From Nocardioides sp. SR21 (GTDB taxonomy: Bacteria > Actinomycetota > Actinomycetes > Propionibacteriales > Nocardioidaceae), in NCBI RefSeq assembly GCF_022761125.1, contig NZ_JAKWJR010000006.1:186001-250000 (forward strand): 64,000 nucleotides of DNA. The letters run 5' to 3'. Made by a program: the position numbers and the translations under genes. Shown in pieces: positions 10,849 through 19,058 of this stretch; the first letter of the stretch is position 1, and each line of letters starts with the position of its first letter. The notes beneath the pieces are model-generated. The model did not search any database and had not been told where the DNA came from. It saw only the letters and a program-made list of their open reading frames with translations.

Positions 10849-12189
10849 ATGGCCGCTCCGCACACCGACTCGACCGCCGAGCGAGGTGGCACGGTCTCGC
10901 GCGGATTCGGCGCCTTCCGGCGAGCCGGCGCGTTCACGATGCGCCAGGCGCGGCGCGCCTCGGAGGCGCAGGGGGCGGGCGAGTCGGGGCTGTCCCGGCT
11001 GATCCACATGCACTTCTTCAACACCGCCGGCGACGCCGCGGTGGCGATCTCGCTCGCGGGCACGCTCTTCTTCACCGTGCCGTCGGGCGAGGCGCGCGGG
11101 CAGGTCGCGCTGTTCCTCGGCCTGACGATGCTCCCGTTCGCGATCGTGGCACCGCTGATCGGCCCGTTCCTCGACCGGTTCGCCCACGGCCGGCGCTGGG
11201 CGATCGGCGCGACCATGGCGATCCGTGCCTTCCTCTGCTGGGTGCTCGCCGGCGCGGTCGTGACCGAGTCCGCCCTGATGTTCCCGGCGGCACTCGGCGT
11301 GCTGGTCGCGTCGAAGGCGTACGGCGTGACCCGTGCTGCCGCCGTACCCCGCCTGCTGCCGCAGGACTTCACGCTCGTGAAGGCGAACGGGCGGGTGTCC
11401 CTGTCCGGGATCGTCGGGGTCGCGGTGTCCGCGCCGATCGCCGGGCTCGCGACGCTCGCGGGGCCCGAGTGGGTGCTGCGGTACGCCTTCCTGCTGTTCG
11501 TCGCCGCGACGATCGCGGCGATCCGGCTGCCCGCGCGGGTCGACTCCAGCGAGGGCGAGGGCGACCTGCTGCTGCGCGGCGAGGACAAGGGCCGCACGGG
11601 CAGTGTCCGGATCCCGCCGGCCGTCGCCTACGCGCTGCGGGCGAACTGCGGGCCGCGGTGGATGTCGGGCTTCCTCATCATGTTCATGGCGTTCCAGCTG
11701 CGCGAGAACCCCATCGACGGCTGGAGCGTCGAGCTGCTCACCGCGCTCGTCGTCGGCGGCGCGGCGGCGGGCAACTTCCTCGGTGTCGTGCTGGCGTCGG
11801 GGCTCAAGCGGATCAAGCCGGCGATCACGGTCTCGTCGGTGCTGATCGCCGATGTCGCCGTCGTCGTGTTCGGCTTCCTCTTCTACGGCGTGCTCGCGCT
11901 CGCGCTCCTCGGCCTGGTGGCCGGGCTCGGGCAGGCGCTGGCGAAGTTCTCCCTCGACGCGACCATCCAGCGCGACGTGCCGCACCGGGTGCAGGCCAGC
12001 GCGTTCGCGCGCAGCGACACGACGCTCCAGCTCGCCTGGGTCATCGGCGGCTTCATCGGCATCGCGATGCCGCTCGACCCGCCGCGGCTCGGCCTCGGCG
12101 TCGCGGTCGCGGTGCTGGCCGCCTGGAGCGTGTTCGTGTTCACCCGCCGTCCGCAGCGTGCGCCACGGACCGTGCAGACGGGGAACTAG
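10849..12189 (+). CDS. MFS transporter, actinobacterial DUF3027 neighbour
   Basis: A 446-residue MFS-like membrane protein. A charged cytoplasmic N-terminus (about 45 residues, rich in Arg) leads into FFNTAGDAAVAISLAGTLFF. Further segments include MLPFAIVAPLIGPFLDRFAHGRRWAIG (motif-A-like loop) and a long central loop RVDSSEGEGDLLLRGEDKGR. The start is ATG 10849 (MAAPHTDS), with CAGGAT 6 nt upstream. Homologues sit beside DUF3027 genes in other actinobacteria. Substrate unknown. Its TAG stop lies in the left arm of the 12186-12354 inverted-repeat element. Confidence 0.82.
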   Translation: MAAPHTDSTAERGGTVSRGFGAFRRAGAFTMRQARRASEAQGAGESGLSRLIHMHFFNTAGDAAVAISLAGTLFFTVPSGEARGQVALFLGLTMLPFAIVAPLIGPFLDRFAHGRRWAIGATMAIRAFLCWVLAGAVVTESALMFPAALGVLVASKAYGVTRAAAVPRLLPQDFTLVKANGRVSLSGIVGVAVSAPIAGLATLAGPEWVLRYAFLLFVAATIAAIRLPARVDSSEGEGDLLLRGEDKGRTGSVRIPPAVAYALRANCGPRWMSGFLIMFMAFQLRENPIDGWSVELLTALVVGGAAAGNFLGVVLASGLKRIKPAITVSSVLIADVAVVVFGFLFYGVLALALLGLVAGLGQALAKFSLDATIQRDVPHRVQASAFARSDTTLQLAWVIGGFIGIAMPLDPPRLGLGVAVAVLAAWSVFVFTRRPQRAPRTVQTGN

Positions 12190-12354
12190 TGTCCTGATTC
12201 ACAAGTCCGTATGCGCTTCGCGCACCCATGGCACGCACCTCGCTGCGTTGCCCGTCGCTCGGTGATGGGCCGACAGCGCCGTCGCTCCGGCGCCTTGCGA
12301 TGCACCCACCCTGAGCACGCGCAACGCGGACGGACTTCCGACTCAGGACCCTAG
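12186..12354. repeat. 169-bp element with 24-bp inverted ends
   Basis: The left end (12186-12209) and right end (12331-12354) match as inverted repeats at 20 of 24 positions, both beginning CTAG. Similarity continues inward more weakly, so the whole could fold as one long hairpin. It fills the gap between the convergent MFS and cold-shock genes and contains the MFS stop codon. No open frame of note. It could be a MITE-like element or a large two-way terminator. Confidence 0.65.
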
Positions 12355-12358
12355 GGCG

Positions 12359-12751
12359 TCAGAGCTCCAGCTCGTCGGCGAGCGCTCGGAGCAGCTTCGC
12401 CACCGGCTTCGCGGTCTTGGGGTCCGGGCGCCGGTCGTGCCGGTAGGCCTCGCCGATCCCGTCGAGCACGCGGATCAGGTCCTCGACGATCGGGGCCATC
12501 TCGTCGGGGCGCTTGCGCTTGGCGTCGCGCTGGTTGCGCGAGACCGACGCGGGCGCGTCGAGGACGCGGACCTGCAGCGCCTGGTCGCCGCGACGACCCT
12601 GGGCGATGCCGAACTCGACACGGGTGCCGGGCTTGAGCGCCGTACCACCGGGAAGCGCGTCGGCGTGCACGTAGACGTCGGGACCGCTCTCCTGAGAGAG
12701 GAAGCCGAAGCCCTTCTCAGCGTCGAACCACTTCACCTTGCCAGTCGGCAC
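12359..12751 (-). CDS. Cold-shock domain protein with C-terminal extension
   Basis: A 130-residue single-strand nucleic-acid-binding protein. Residues 1-66 form a cold-shock domain with RNP-1 KGFGFLS and RNP-2 DVYVHA. A tail of about 60 residues contains RNQRDAKRKRPDEMAPIVEDLIRVLDGI and ends LLRALADELEL, as in the longer CspB type of actinobacteria. The start is GTG 12751 with AGAGGT upstream. It is convergent with the MFS gene across the 12186-12354 element. Confidence 0.92.
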   Translation of the reverse strand: MPTGKVKWFDAEKGFGFLSQESGPDVYVHADALPGGTALKPGTRVEFGIAQGRRGDQALQVRVLDAPASVSRNQRDAKRKRPDEMAPIVEDLIRVLDGIGEAYRHDRRPDPKTAKPVAKLLRALADELEL

Positions 12752-12807
12752 CGTCTGACCTCTTCTTGCGTCTGCTCACGTGGCCCGGCGCCACGGCGAC
12801 CAGAAGC

Positions 12808-14217
12808 CTACAGAGCCTCGTTCATGGATCCGGAACGGAATCCGTGCGGATCGATCGCCGCGGCGTCGAAGCCCGCGTCGCGCACGGCGTCGACGAGGGC
12901 CCGCTCGGTCTCGGCGGGCAGTGGCAGCAGGGTCGCGTCGACCTCGACCGAGGCGCGGTCGCCCAGGTCGCGCACCCGCAGGTTCACCACGTCGCTCAGC
13001 AGCGTGCGGACGGCGACCTCGGCGCGCTCGACGCGGCCGAGGCGGTACGGCGTCACCTCGACGCCGTACGCGACCCGCGACGACAGGCACGCAGCCGCCG
13101 GCTTGTCCCAGGTCGGCAGGTCCCACCGGCGCGAGGCCTCGCGGATCTGGGCCTTGGTCAGGCCGGCGTCGCGCAACGGCGCGATGGCGCCACGCTCGGC
13201 AGCCGCCCGGATGCCGGGGCGGAAGCCGGCGACCGCGTCGTCGGCGTTGGTGCCGGTCGCGACGTGGGCGAGGCCGCGCTCGGCGGCGATGGGGCTGAGC
13301 ACGTCGAGGAGCTCGGCCTTGCAGAAGTAGCAACGGTCGGCGCCGTTGGCGCGGTAGCCCTCACGCTCCATCTCGTGCGTCTCGGGCGTGAGCACCTCGA
13401 CGCCCAAGGAGTCGGCGAACTCACGCGCCGGGTCGCGCTCGGCGACCGGGAGGGAGTGGGAGTAGCCGGTCGCGGCGCCGACGTTCTCCGCGCCGATCGC
13501 GCGCACCGCTGCGGCCAGCAGGAACGCGCTGTCCGCGCCGCCGCTGTAGGCGACCAGCACCGAGCCGCGCTGCCTCAGGTCCTCCTCGAGCGCGGCGAGC
13601 CGCAGCTGCAGCAGGTGCTCGTCGAGCCAGGCCGGGAACTCGTGGAGGGTGTCGAGGACGACGTGCGTGCCCGCCGCCTCGAGCTCCTCGCGGGAGCAAC
13701 CGCCGGTGAGCACGGAGACGCTGATCGCGTCGGCCGCGAGCGCACCCTCGACGTCGTGGACGTGGTCGCCGACGTAGATCGTCGCGCCCTCCTGGCGCAG
13801 CACGTCGGCCTTGCCGACGCCCCACACCTGACCGGCGAGGTGGTCGACGTCGAAGGCGAGGTGGTCGAGGTGGAGCCGCGCGTTGGGCGCGAACTTCCCG
13901 GTGACGACGACGTTGCGGCCGCCGTGGCGGCGTACGGCTGCCAGCGCCTCGTGGGCGCCGTCGAACGCGGGCGTCCCCGCGATCGCGTGGTCGGGGTAGA
14001 GCGCGCGGAACCGGTCGATCGCCTCGGCGATCGCGTCCTCCGCGAGGTGCGGCTCAAGGAGCATGTCGAGCGGCGGGCCGAGCTTCGCGGTCATCTCCTC
14101 GACCGGGAACTCGACGCCGAGCTCGGCACCCAGCGCCGCCAGCACGTCGCGGAAGCCGGGCGCGGTGTCGATCAGCGTCATGTCGAGGTCGAACCCCACG
14201 ACGAGCTGATCTGGCAT
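12808..14217 (-). CDS. larE: Fusion: HAD phosphatase domain + LarE sulfur transferase
   Basis: A 469-residue two-domain protein. Residues 1 to about 205 are a HAD hydrolase: DLDMT nucleophile motif (D10, D12), VVVTGK near 103-108, and GDHVHDVEGA acidic motif at 150-159. Residues about 215-469 are LarE: PP-loop SGGADS (225-230), RCYFCK (295-300), GTNADD (322-327) and KPAAACLSSR with C377, the place of the sacrificial cysteine in single-cysteine LarE proteins. LarE sulfurises the nickel-pincer nucleotide precursor. No larA, larB or larC lies nearby. TAGGCT 6 nt before ATG 14217 suggests a leaderless transcript. The role of the HAD domain is unknown. Confidence 0.88.
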   Translation of the reverse strand: MPDQLVVGFDLDMTLIDTAPGFRDVLAALGAELGVEFPVEEMTAKLGPPLDMLLEPHLAEDAIAEAIDRFRALYPDHAIAGTPAFDGAHEALAAVRRHGGRNVVVTGKFAPNARLHLDHLAFDVDHLAGQVWGVGKADVLRQEGATIYVGDHVHDVEGALAADAISVSVLTGGCSREELEAAGTHVVLDTLHEFPAWLDEHLLQLRLAALEEDLRQRGSVLVAYSGGADSAFLLAAAVRAIGAENVGAATGYSHSLPVAERDPAREFADSLGVEVLTPETHEMEREGYRANGADRCYFCKAELLDVLSPIAAERGLAHVATGTNADDAVAGFRPGIRAAAERGAIAPLRDAGLTKAQIREASRRWDLPTWDKPAAACLSSRVAYGVEVTPYRLGRVERAEVAVRTLLSDVVNLRVRDLGDRASVEVDATLLPLPAETERALVDAVRDAGFDAAAIDPHGFRSGSMNEAL

Positions 14218-14221
14218 GCGC

Positions 14222-15511
14222 TCAGCCTAGGCGGTGGGCCCGGCTGCGCCGATTCCTGCGCACGAGCAGCAGGACGACGCCGATCAGGGTCAGCCCGCCG
14301 ATGGCGTAGGCAACGGCGTCGCGCAGGTGGAACGCGAGCCAGCCGTCGCCGAACCAGCGCTGTGCCAGCCCGACGTGACGCTCCCCGGCGAGCGCGTCCG
14401 ACGCGGCCATCACGCAGTCGGCGTCGAGCCGCGAGTCGAAGTCCGTCACGACCTCGCCCGCCGCGGTGACGAGACTGCCCGTGCGCGTGACCACCGGCTG
14501 CGAGCCCTGCCAGGACGGGCTGCAGGACCCGCCGCCGTACGTCTCGCTGCGATCGAGCCGCGAGCCGTCACTCACCGACAGGACGAAGACTGCGCCAGTG
14601 CCGCTCGTCGCGCTGTCCACGACTGCCAACCGATCGCCGTCGGGCGAGACGGAGACGTCCCACTGGGAGAACCAGACAGCCACCCGTTTCGGGAGGTCGA
14701 GCGCGACCGTCCGTTCAACCTCGCCATCGGTGCCGACCAGCCGGAGCTCCGCCGGTTGGTCCCCGTCCTCGCTGGTGCGGTCCACCACGAACGCCACCGT
14801 CTCGTCGTCCACCCACCCCGCCGGGAAGCCCGGGGTCTCCAGTGGGGTCAGCGTTCCGTCGACGCCCAGGACGAGGGCCGTCGTCCGGTCATCGCGCGAC
14901 CAGCCACTCGCTCGGACCAGCACCCGACTGCCGTCAGGGGACCAGAAGGACGGCGTCTGCGAGCCGGCCCACCACTCGCCCTGGTCCTCTCTGGTCATGG
15001 CACCGTCCGTGATCGTCTCGAACTGCGTTCCGTTCGCTTCGGTCAGATCGCGGATCATGAACATCGTCGGGTTCGCGAGGTATGCGATCTTCGTCCCGTC
15101 CGGCGACAGCGACGGCGGGTAGCTGTCGATCACGTCAGGTTGCGACACCTCCCACGACCGGCCCTGAGCGTCGGCCACCCACCAGCCGGAGACATCGTGA
15201 CCGTTGCGTCGGTACACCATCGCCAGCGGCGCCGACGACATCGGAAGCTCCCGATCCACCGCCGGGCTCAGGACCCGGGCGGGATACCCCCCGACACCCT
15301 CGCCATCGGCCGGCTGCGGCTCGATGGCGCGCGGCAGCCAGGTGACCGCGCCGGCCACGAGCGCGACGACCGCAACCACCGCCGCGACGACGCCGAGCCG
15401 GCGGCGGGTCCGCCGCCGCGCACCGGCCGCCCAGGCAGTGCGCGCGTCAGGGACGACGTACGCCGGGATCTCGGTGAGCAGGTCGTCGAGCGGGTCACGC
15501 AGCTCGCTCAT
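14222..15511 (-). CDS. Membrane-anchored beta-propeller (anti-sigma-like) protein
   Basis: A 429-residue protein. The cytoplasmic N-terminus MSELRDPLDDLLTEIPAYVVPDARTAWAAG is followed by an Arg-rich stretch, one membrane helix (LGVVAAVVAVVALVAGAVTW) and an extracytoplasmic WD40/TolB-like region with repeated SPDGxK/R motifs (SLSPDGTKIAY, SPDGSRVLV, SPDGDRLAV). A second helix and a basic tail end the protein. It directly follows an ECF sigma gene, so it probably senses or restrains that sigma factor, although no zinc anti-sigma motif is seen. The start is ATG 15511; the frame extends to 15550. Confidence 0.75.
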   Translation of the reverse strand: MSELRDPLDDLLTEIPAYVVPDARTAWAAGARRRTRRRLGVVAAVVAVVALVAGAVTWLPRAIEPQPADGEGVGGYPARVLSPAVDRELPMSSAPLAMVYRRNGHDVSGWWVADAQGRSWEVSQPDVIDSYPPSLSPDGTKIAYLANPTMFMIRDLTEANGTQFETITDGAMTREDQGEWWAGSQTPSFWSPDGSRVLVRASGWSRDDRTTALVLGVDGTLTPLETPGFPAGWVDDETVAFVVDRTSEDGDQPAELRLVGTDGEVERTVALDLPKRVAVWFSQWDVSVSPDGDRLAVVDSATSGTGAVFVLSVSDGSRLDRSETYGGGSCSPSWQGSQPVVTRTGSLVTAAGEVVTDFDSRLDADCVMAASDALAGERHVGLAQRWFGDGWLAFHLRDAVAYAIGGLTLIGVVLLLVRRNRRSRAHRLG

Positions 15512-15567
15512 TTTTCGGGATCCCTGTTCGGAGCGGAACGAAGTGAGCATCCGAATGGGGTGTTCAT
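15508..15567 (-). CDS. Possible 19-residue coupling ORF
   Basis: ATG 15567 overlaps the sigma-factor stop as ATGA. Its TGA (15510-15508) overlaps the next gene's ATG, again as ATGA, giving a 19-codon frame that exactly bridges the two genes. This would let ribosomes pass from one gene to the next by re-initiation. The encoded peptide has no recognisable features, and expression is unproven. Confidence 0.3.
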   Translation of the reverse strand: MNTPFGCSLRSAPNRDPEK

Positions 15568-16058
15568 CGGAGCACCTCCTCGGGCGCGATGCTGCGCAGT
15601 CGCGCCAGGGCGTCGCGGGTCTGGGACTTCACGGTGCTGACCGAGCAGCCGAGGACGGCCGCCGCCTGCACCTCGGTGAGGTCCTCGTAGAAGCGCAGCG
15701 ACACGACCGCGCGCTGCTTCGGGGTGAGCTGGGCGAGGGCGTCGCGCAGCACCAGCCTGCGCTCGACGTCAGGGCCGCCGTGGCCGACCTCGGGGTGGCT
15801 GTCGGTGAGCAGCTCGGGCGGCCGGACGCTGCGTCGGCGCCAGCGGTCGATCGCGAGGTTGTGCATGACCTGGCGGGCGTAGGCGTCCGGGTTGCCACGT
15901 CGCGAGACCCGCTTCCAGTGCTGGGCGACGCGCGCGAGCGTCTCCTGCACGAGGTCCTCGGCCAGGTGCAGGTCGCCGGTGAGGAGGTACGCCGAGCGGG
16001 CGAGCGCGCCACCGCGGGCGTGCACCCACTGCTCGAAGTCCTCCACGTCCCTATTCAC
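15564..16058 (-). CDS. ECF sigma factor (SigE-like family)
   Basis: A 164-residue extracytoplasmic-function sigma-70 factor. Region 2 is ALARSAYLLTGDLHLAEDLVQETLARV with NPDAYARQVMHNLAIDRWRRR. Region 4 is LTPKQRAVVSLRFYEDLTEVQAAAVLGCSVSTVKSQTRDALARLR. The start is GTG 16058 (MNRDVEDFEQWVHARGG). The family length is normal and there is no SnoaL-like extension. The next gene downstream encodes a membrane propeller protein, a common partner arrangement. The stimulus is unknown. Confidence 0.9.
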   Translation of the reverse strand: MNRDVEDFEQWVHARGGALARSAYLLTGDLHLAEDLVQETLARVAQHWKRVSRRGNPDAYARQVMHNLAIDRWRRRSVRPPELLTDSHPEVGHGGPDVERRLVLRDALAQLTPKQRAVVSLRFYEDLTEVQAAAVLGCSVSTVKSQTRDALARLRSIAPEEVLR

Positions 16059-16092
16059 GCAGAGGTCGGTGGTCTCGGGTGGGTGGTCTCGA

Positions 16093-16224
16093 GGCTCGCG
16101 TCGCTCGCACCTCGACCACCGGGCCGGCTCGCTTCGCTCGCACCTCGACCACCGGGCGGGCTCGCGTCGCTCGCACCTCGACCACCGGGCCGGCTCGCGT
16201 CGCTCGCACCTCGACCACCGGGTC
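16093..16224. repeat. Four tandem 33-bp palindromic units
   Basis: Four near-identical 33-bp units start at 16093, 16126, 16159 and 16192. They differ at only a few positions (CGCGTCGC versus CGCTTCGC, and the last base or two). Each contains a GCGAGC/GCTCGC hairpin core flanked by CTCGACCACC. The last unit ends inside the acyl-CoA synthetase stop codon (16223-16225). A related single 33-bp copy is at 32255-32287. Confidence 0.85.
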
Positions 16225-17821
16225 AGAGGCCGAGCGTCTTCGCGGACTCCTCGCGCATCTGGACCTTGCGAATCTTCCCCGTGACCGTCATCGGGAACTC
16301 CTCGACGACCAGCACGTAGCGCGGGATCTTGTAGTGCGCGAGCTTGCCGGTCGCGTACTCACGCACCGCGGCGGCGTCGAGCGGGGCGGCACCGGCGCGC
16401 AGCTTGACCCAGGCGCAGAGCTCCTCGCCGTACTTCTCGTCCGGGACGCCGATCACCTGGACGTCCTCGATGTCCGGGTGGGAGTACAGGAACTCCTCGA
16501 TCTCGCGCGGGTAGATGTTCTCGCCGCCGCGGATGACCATGTCCTTGATGCGGCCGACGATGTTGCAGTAGCCGTCCTCGCGCATCTCGGCCAGGTCGCC
16601 GGTGTGCATCCAGCCGTCGGCGTCGATCGCCTCGGCGGTCTTCTCGTCGTCCTGCCAGTAGCCGAGCATCACCGAGTAGCCGCGCGTGCAGAACTCCCCC
16701 GGCTGGCCGCGCTCGACGGTCTCGCCGGTGACCGGGTCGACGACCTTGATCTCGACGTGCGGGTGGGCGCGGCCGATCGTGGCGGTACGGCGCTCGAGGT
16801 CGTCGTCGACGCGGGTCTGGCACGAGACGGGCGAGGTCTCGGTCATGCCGTAGGCGATGGACACCTCGGCCATGTGCATGTCGTTGACGCAGCGCTTCAT
16901 GACCTCGATCGGGCAGATCGAGCCGGCCATGATCCCGGTCCGCAACGACGACAGGTCGTGGTCGCCGAACGACGGGTGGTTCTGCATCGCGATGAACATC
17001 GTGGGCACGCCGTACACCGCGGTGCAGCGCTCGGCGGCGATCGCCTGCAGGGTGATCTCCGGGTCGAACCCCGGACCCGGGATCACCATGGTCGCGCCGT
17101 GGGAGGTGCAGCCGAGGTTGCCCATCACCATGCCGAAGCAGTGGTAGAAGGGCACCGGGATGCAGAGCCGGTCCTCGGCGGTGAAGCCGATCAGCTCCGT
17201 CGTGAAGTAGCCGTTGTTGAGGATGTTGCGGTGGCTGAGGGTCGCGCCCTTGGGGAAGCCGGTCGTGCCGGAGGTGTACTGGATGTTGATCGGGTCGTCC
17301 GGCGACAGCGACCAGGTCAGCACGTCGGACAGCGCACCGTCCGACGCACGGAGGGAGTCCCACTCCGGCGAGCCGAGGTAGACGACCTGCTCGACCGGCG
17401 TCTCGGCCACGACCTCCTCGACCATCGCCGGGTAGTCGCTGGTCTTGAACGACGGCGCCGAGATCAGCACCCGCGTGCCGGACTGGTTGAGGACGTAGGC
17501 CAGCTCGTGGGTCCGGTACGCCGGGTTGATGTTGACGAGGATCGCGCCGAGCTTCGCGGTGGCGTACTGCACCAGCGTCCACTCCGCGCAGTTCGGCGCC
17601 CAGATCCCGACGCGGTCGCCCTTGCCGACGCCGGCGCGGACCAGCCCGACCGCCACCGCGTCGACGTCACGGTCCAGCTCGGCCCACGTCCAGCGGCGTC
17701 CGCTCGCGACCTCGACCAGCGCCTCGCGGTCGGGGTACGCCGCGACCGTCCGCTCGAAGTTCGCGCCGATGGTCTCCTCGAGGAGCGGCGGTGTCGTCTC
17801 ACCCTGGGCGTAGGACTCCAT
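16223..17821 (-). CDS. Fatty acyl-CoA synthetase (AMP-binding)
   Basis: A 532-residue adenylate-forming ligase that activates a fatty or carboxylic acid to its CoA ester. P-loop [11 protein letters not shown] is near residue 185, [10 protein letters not shown] near 335, the TGD motif [12 protein letters not shown] near 415, and [21 protein letters not shown] shortly after. The catalytic lysine is in [14 protein letters not shown] near the C-terminus. The organisation matches medium-chain FadD-type synthetases. The start is ATG 17821 ([19 protein letters not shown]), with TACGTT 6 nt upstream. It stands alone between repeats and a divergently unrelated reductase gene. Confidence 0.92.
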   Translation of the reverse strand: MESYAQGETTPPLLEETIGANFERTVAAYPDREALVEVASGRRWTWAELDRDVDAVAVGLVRAGVGKGDRVGIWAPNCAEWTLVQYATAKLGAILVNINPAYRTHELAYVLNQSGTRVLISAPSFKTSDYPAMVEEVVAETPVEQVVYLGSPEWDSLRASDGALSDVLTWSLSPDDPINIQYTSGTTGFPKGATLSHRNILNNGYFTTELIGFTAEDRLCIPVPFYHCFGMVMGNLGCTSHGATMVIPGPGFDPEITLQAIAAERCTAVYGVPTMFIAMQNHPSFGDHDLSSLRTGIMAGSICPIEVMKRCVNDMHMAEVSIAYGMTETSPVSCQTRVDDDLERRTATIGRAHPHVEIKVVDPVTGETVERGQPGEFCTRGYSVMLGYWQDDEKTAEAIDADGWMHTGDLAEMREDGYCNIVGRIKDMVIRGGENIYPREIEEFLYSHPDIEDVQVIGVPDEKYGEELCAWVKLRAGAAPLDAAAVREYATGKLAHYKIPRYVLVVEEFPMTVTGKIRKVQMREESAKTLGL

Positions 17822-17827
17822 GGCCAG

Positions 17828-17833
17828 AACGTA
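17828..17833 (-). promoter_or_regulatory. -10 box TACGTT for the acyl-CoA synthetase
   Basis: TACGTT lies 6 nt before ATG 17821, as in a leaderless promoter. Confidence 0.45.
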
Positions 17834-17922
17834 CGCCGGTCGACGTTGGTCTGTCGTGGGGCGCGATTGCGCCGAACCCGCGGTCTTCGGAGCGGCATCC
17901 CTGCGGTTCGGGTGCAGTTGCG

Positions 17923-18480
17923 TCAGCGCTGCACGCGGAGCACCTGGTACTGCACGCCGTTGGAGTACGTCGTCGACTCGACCAGTGTCATCTTCACCTT
18001 GGCCTCGGCGTCGGTGGGGAACGGGCCGCGCCCGCTGCCGAGGACGACCGGGAAGACCATCAGCCGCATCTCGTCGACCAGACCGGCCTTCAGCAGGCCC
18101 TGCGTCAGCAGCATGCTGCCCTGCACGAAGATCGGGCCACCCTCGGTCTGCTTGAGAGCGGCCACGTCGTCCAGCGACGAGAGCACGGTGGTGTTGTTCC
18201 ACTGCGGGTCGGTGACGGTGCTGGAGACGACGTACTTCGGCATCGCGTTCCAGCCGGCGAAGTAGTCCATGGTCGGCCAGACCTCGGAGAAGGCGTCGTA
18301 CGACCGGCCGCCCATGAGGAAGGCACCCGCCTCCTCCTGCTCGCGGCCCTTCGGCTCGTACTGCGCCGGGTCGGGCTCGACGTCCATGGTCCAGCCGGTG
18401 TGGCGGTAGCCCTCCTCGCCGCCGGGCGCCTCGGCGACGCCGTCGAGGGAGACGAAGTGGGTGGTGATCAGGGAGCGCAT
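17923..18480 (-). CDS. Dihydrofolate-reductase-fold (RibD C-terminal) reductase
   Basis: A 185-residue protein with the RibD C-terminal/DHFR fold: [57 protein letters not shown], then [41 protein letters not shown]. These suggest an NADPH-dependent reductase. Proteins of this stand-alone type are not proven riboflavin or folate enzymes. The start at ATG 18480 is fixed by GAGAGGAA just upstream. Confidence 0.85.
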   Translation of the reverse strand: MRSLITTHFVSLDGVAEAPGGEEGYRHTGWTMDVEPDPAQYEPKGREQEEAGAFLMGGRSYDAFSEVWPTMDYFAGWNAMPKYVVSSTVTDPQWNNTTVLSSLDDVAALKQTEGGPIFVQGSMLLTQGLLKAGLVDEMRLMVFPVVLGSGRGPFPTDAEAKVKMTLVESTTYSNGVQYQVLRVQR

Positions 18481-18546
18481 GGTGGTTCCTCTCGTGGGGG
18501 CTTCTGCCTCCACCACGATCGAGGGACGACGACTACGACAGGTCGG

Positions 18547-18957
18547 TCAGGATTTCTTCTCGGCCAGCTCGACGAGCGCCTCCAGCGCCTTCGGGCTGTC
18601 GGCCGCGACCATCGGCCCGATGTCCTTGGCGCCCGGACCCGAGACGTGCGTGCGGACCGTGATCTCGGAACCGGTCGCGGTCGCCTTCACCTCGTGGTCG
18701 ATGTGGATCACCAGCTCGCCCATGGTGATCCGGTCCAGGAAGCGGCCGCCCGGCTCGACGATCTCCAGCACGAACGGCGCCTCGATGCCACCGTTGAGAG
18801 TCATGGTGCCGGCGGCACCTTCGGCGAAGTGACCCTCGAGGGCCACCCCTTGCACGGACGGGTCCCAGCAGTGCCAGCTGCCGACATCGCTCCACAGGGC
18901 CCACACGTCGGCAGGGGAAGCGGTCGTGGTGACAGTGCCTTCGTACTCGAAGCTCAT
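18547..18957 (-). CDS. SRPBCC (polyketide cyclase/START-like) protein
   Basis: A 136-residue ligand-pocket protein of the SRPBCC fold. FEYEGTVTTTASPADVWALWSDVGSWHCWDPSVQGVALEGHF is the usual N-terminal strand-helix pattern. The long C-terminal helix is MVAADSPKALEALVELAEKK. There is no fused domain. It is 66 bp upstream of the DHFR-like gene on the same strand. TAGGTT 6 nt before ATG 18957 suggests its own leaderless promoter. Ligand unknown. Confidence 0.82.
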   Translation of the reverse strand: MSFEYEGTVTTTASPADVWALWSDVGSWHCWDPSVQGVALEGHFAEGAAGTMTLNGGIEAPFVLEIVEPGGRFLDRITMGELVIHIDHEVKATATGSEITVRTHVSGPGAKDIGPMVAADSPKALEALVELAEKKS

Positions 18958-18963
18958 TCCAGC

Positions 18964-18969
18964 AACCTA
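18964..18969 (-). promoter_or_regulatory. -10 box TAGGTT for the SRPBCC gene
   Basis: TAGGTT lies 6 nt before ATG 18957. Confidence 0.45.
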
Positions 18970-19006
18970 GGTGCTCAGCTCGGCTGCGGGAAGGGTCTGC
19001 AACGGA

Positions 19007-19041
19007 ACGGGCCCCGCCACCCAGAGGGTGACGGGGCCCGT
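19007..19041 (-). terminator. Hairpin terminator after the M6 protease
   Basis: Arms ACGGGCCCCG (19007-19016) and CGGGGCCCGT (19032-19041) pair perfectly, and CACCC/GGGTG extends the stem inward. It lies 18 bp past the protease stop codon. Confidence 0.88.
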
Positions 19042-19058
19042 CCGTGGATCGCCGTTCT

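Noticed and set aside
16093-16224. CRISPR array
   Set aside because: The 33-bp units directly abut each other with no spacers, and no cas genes lie nearby.
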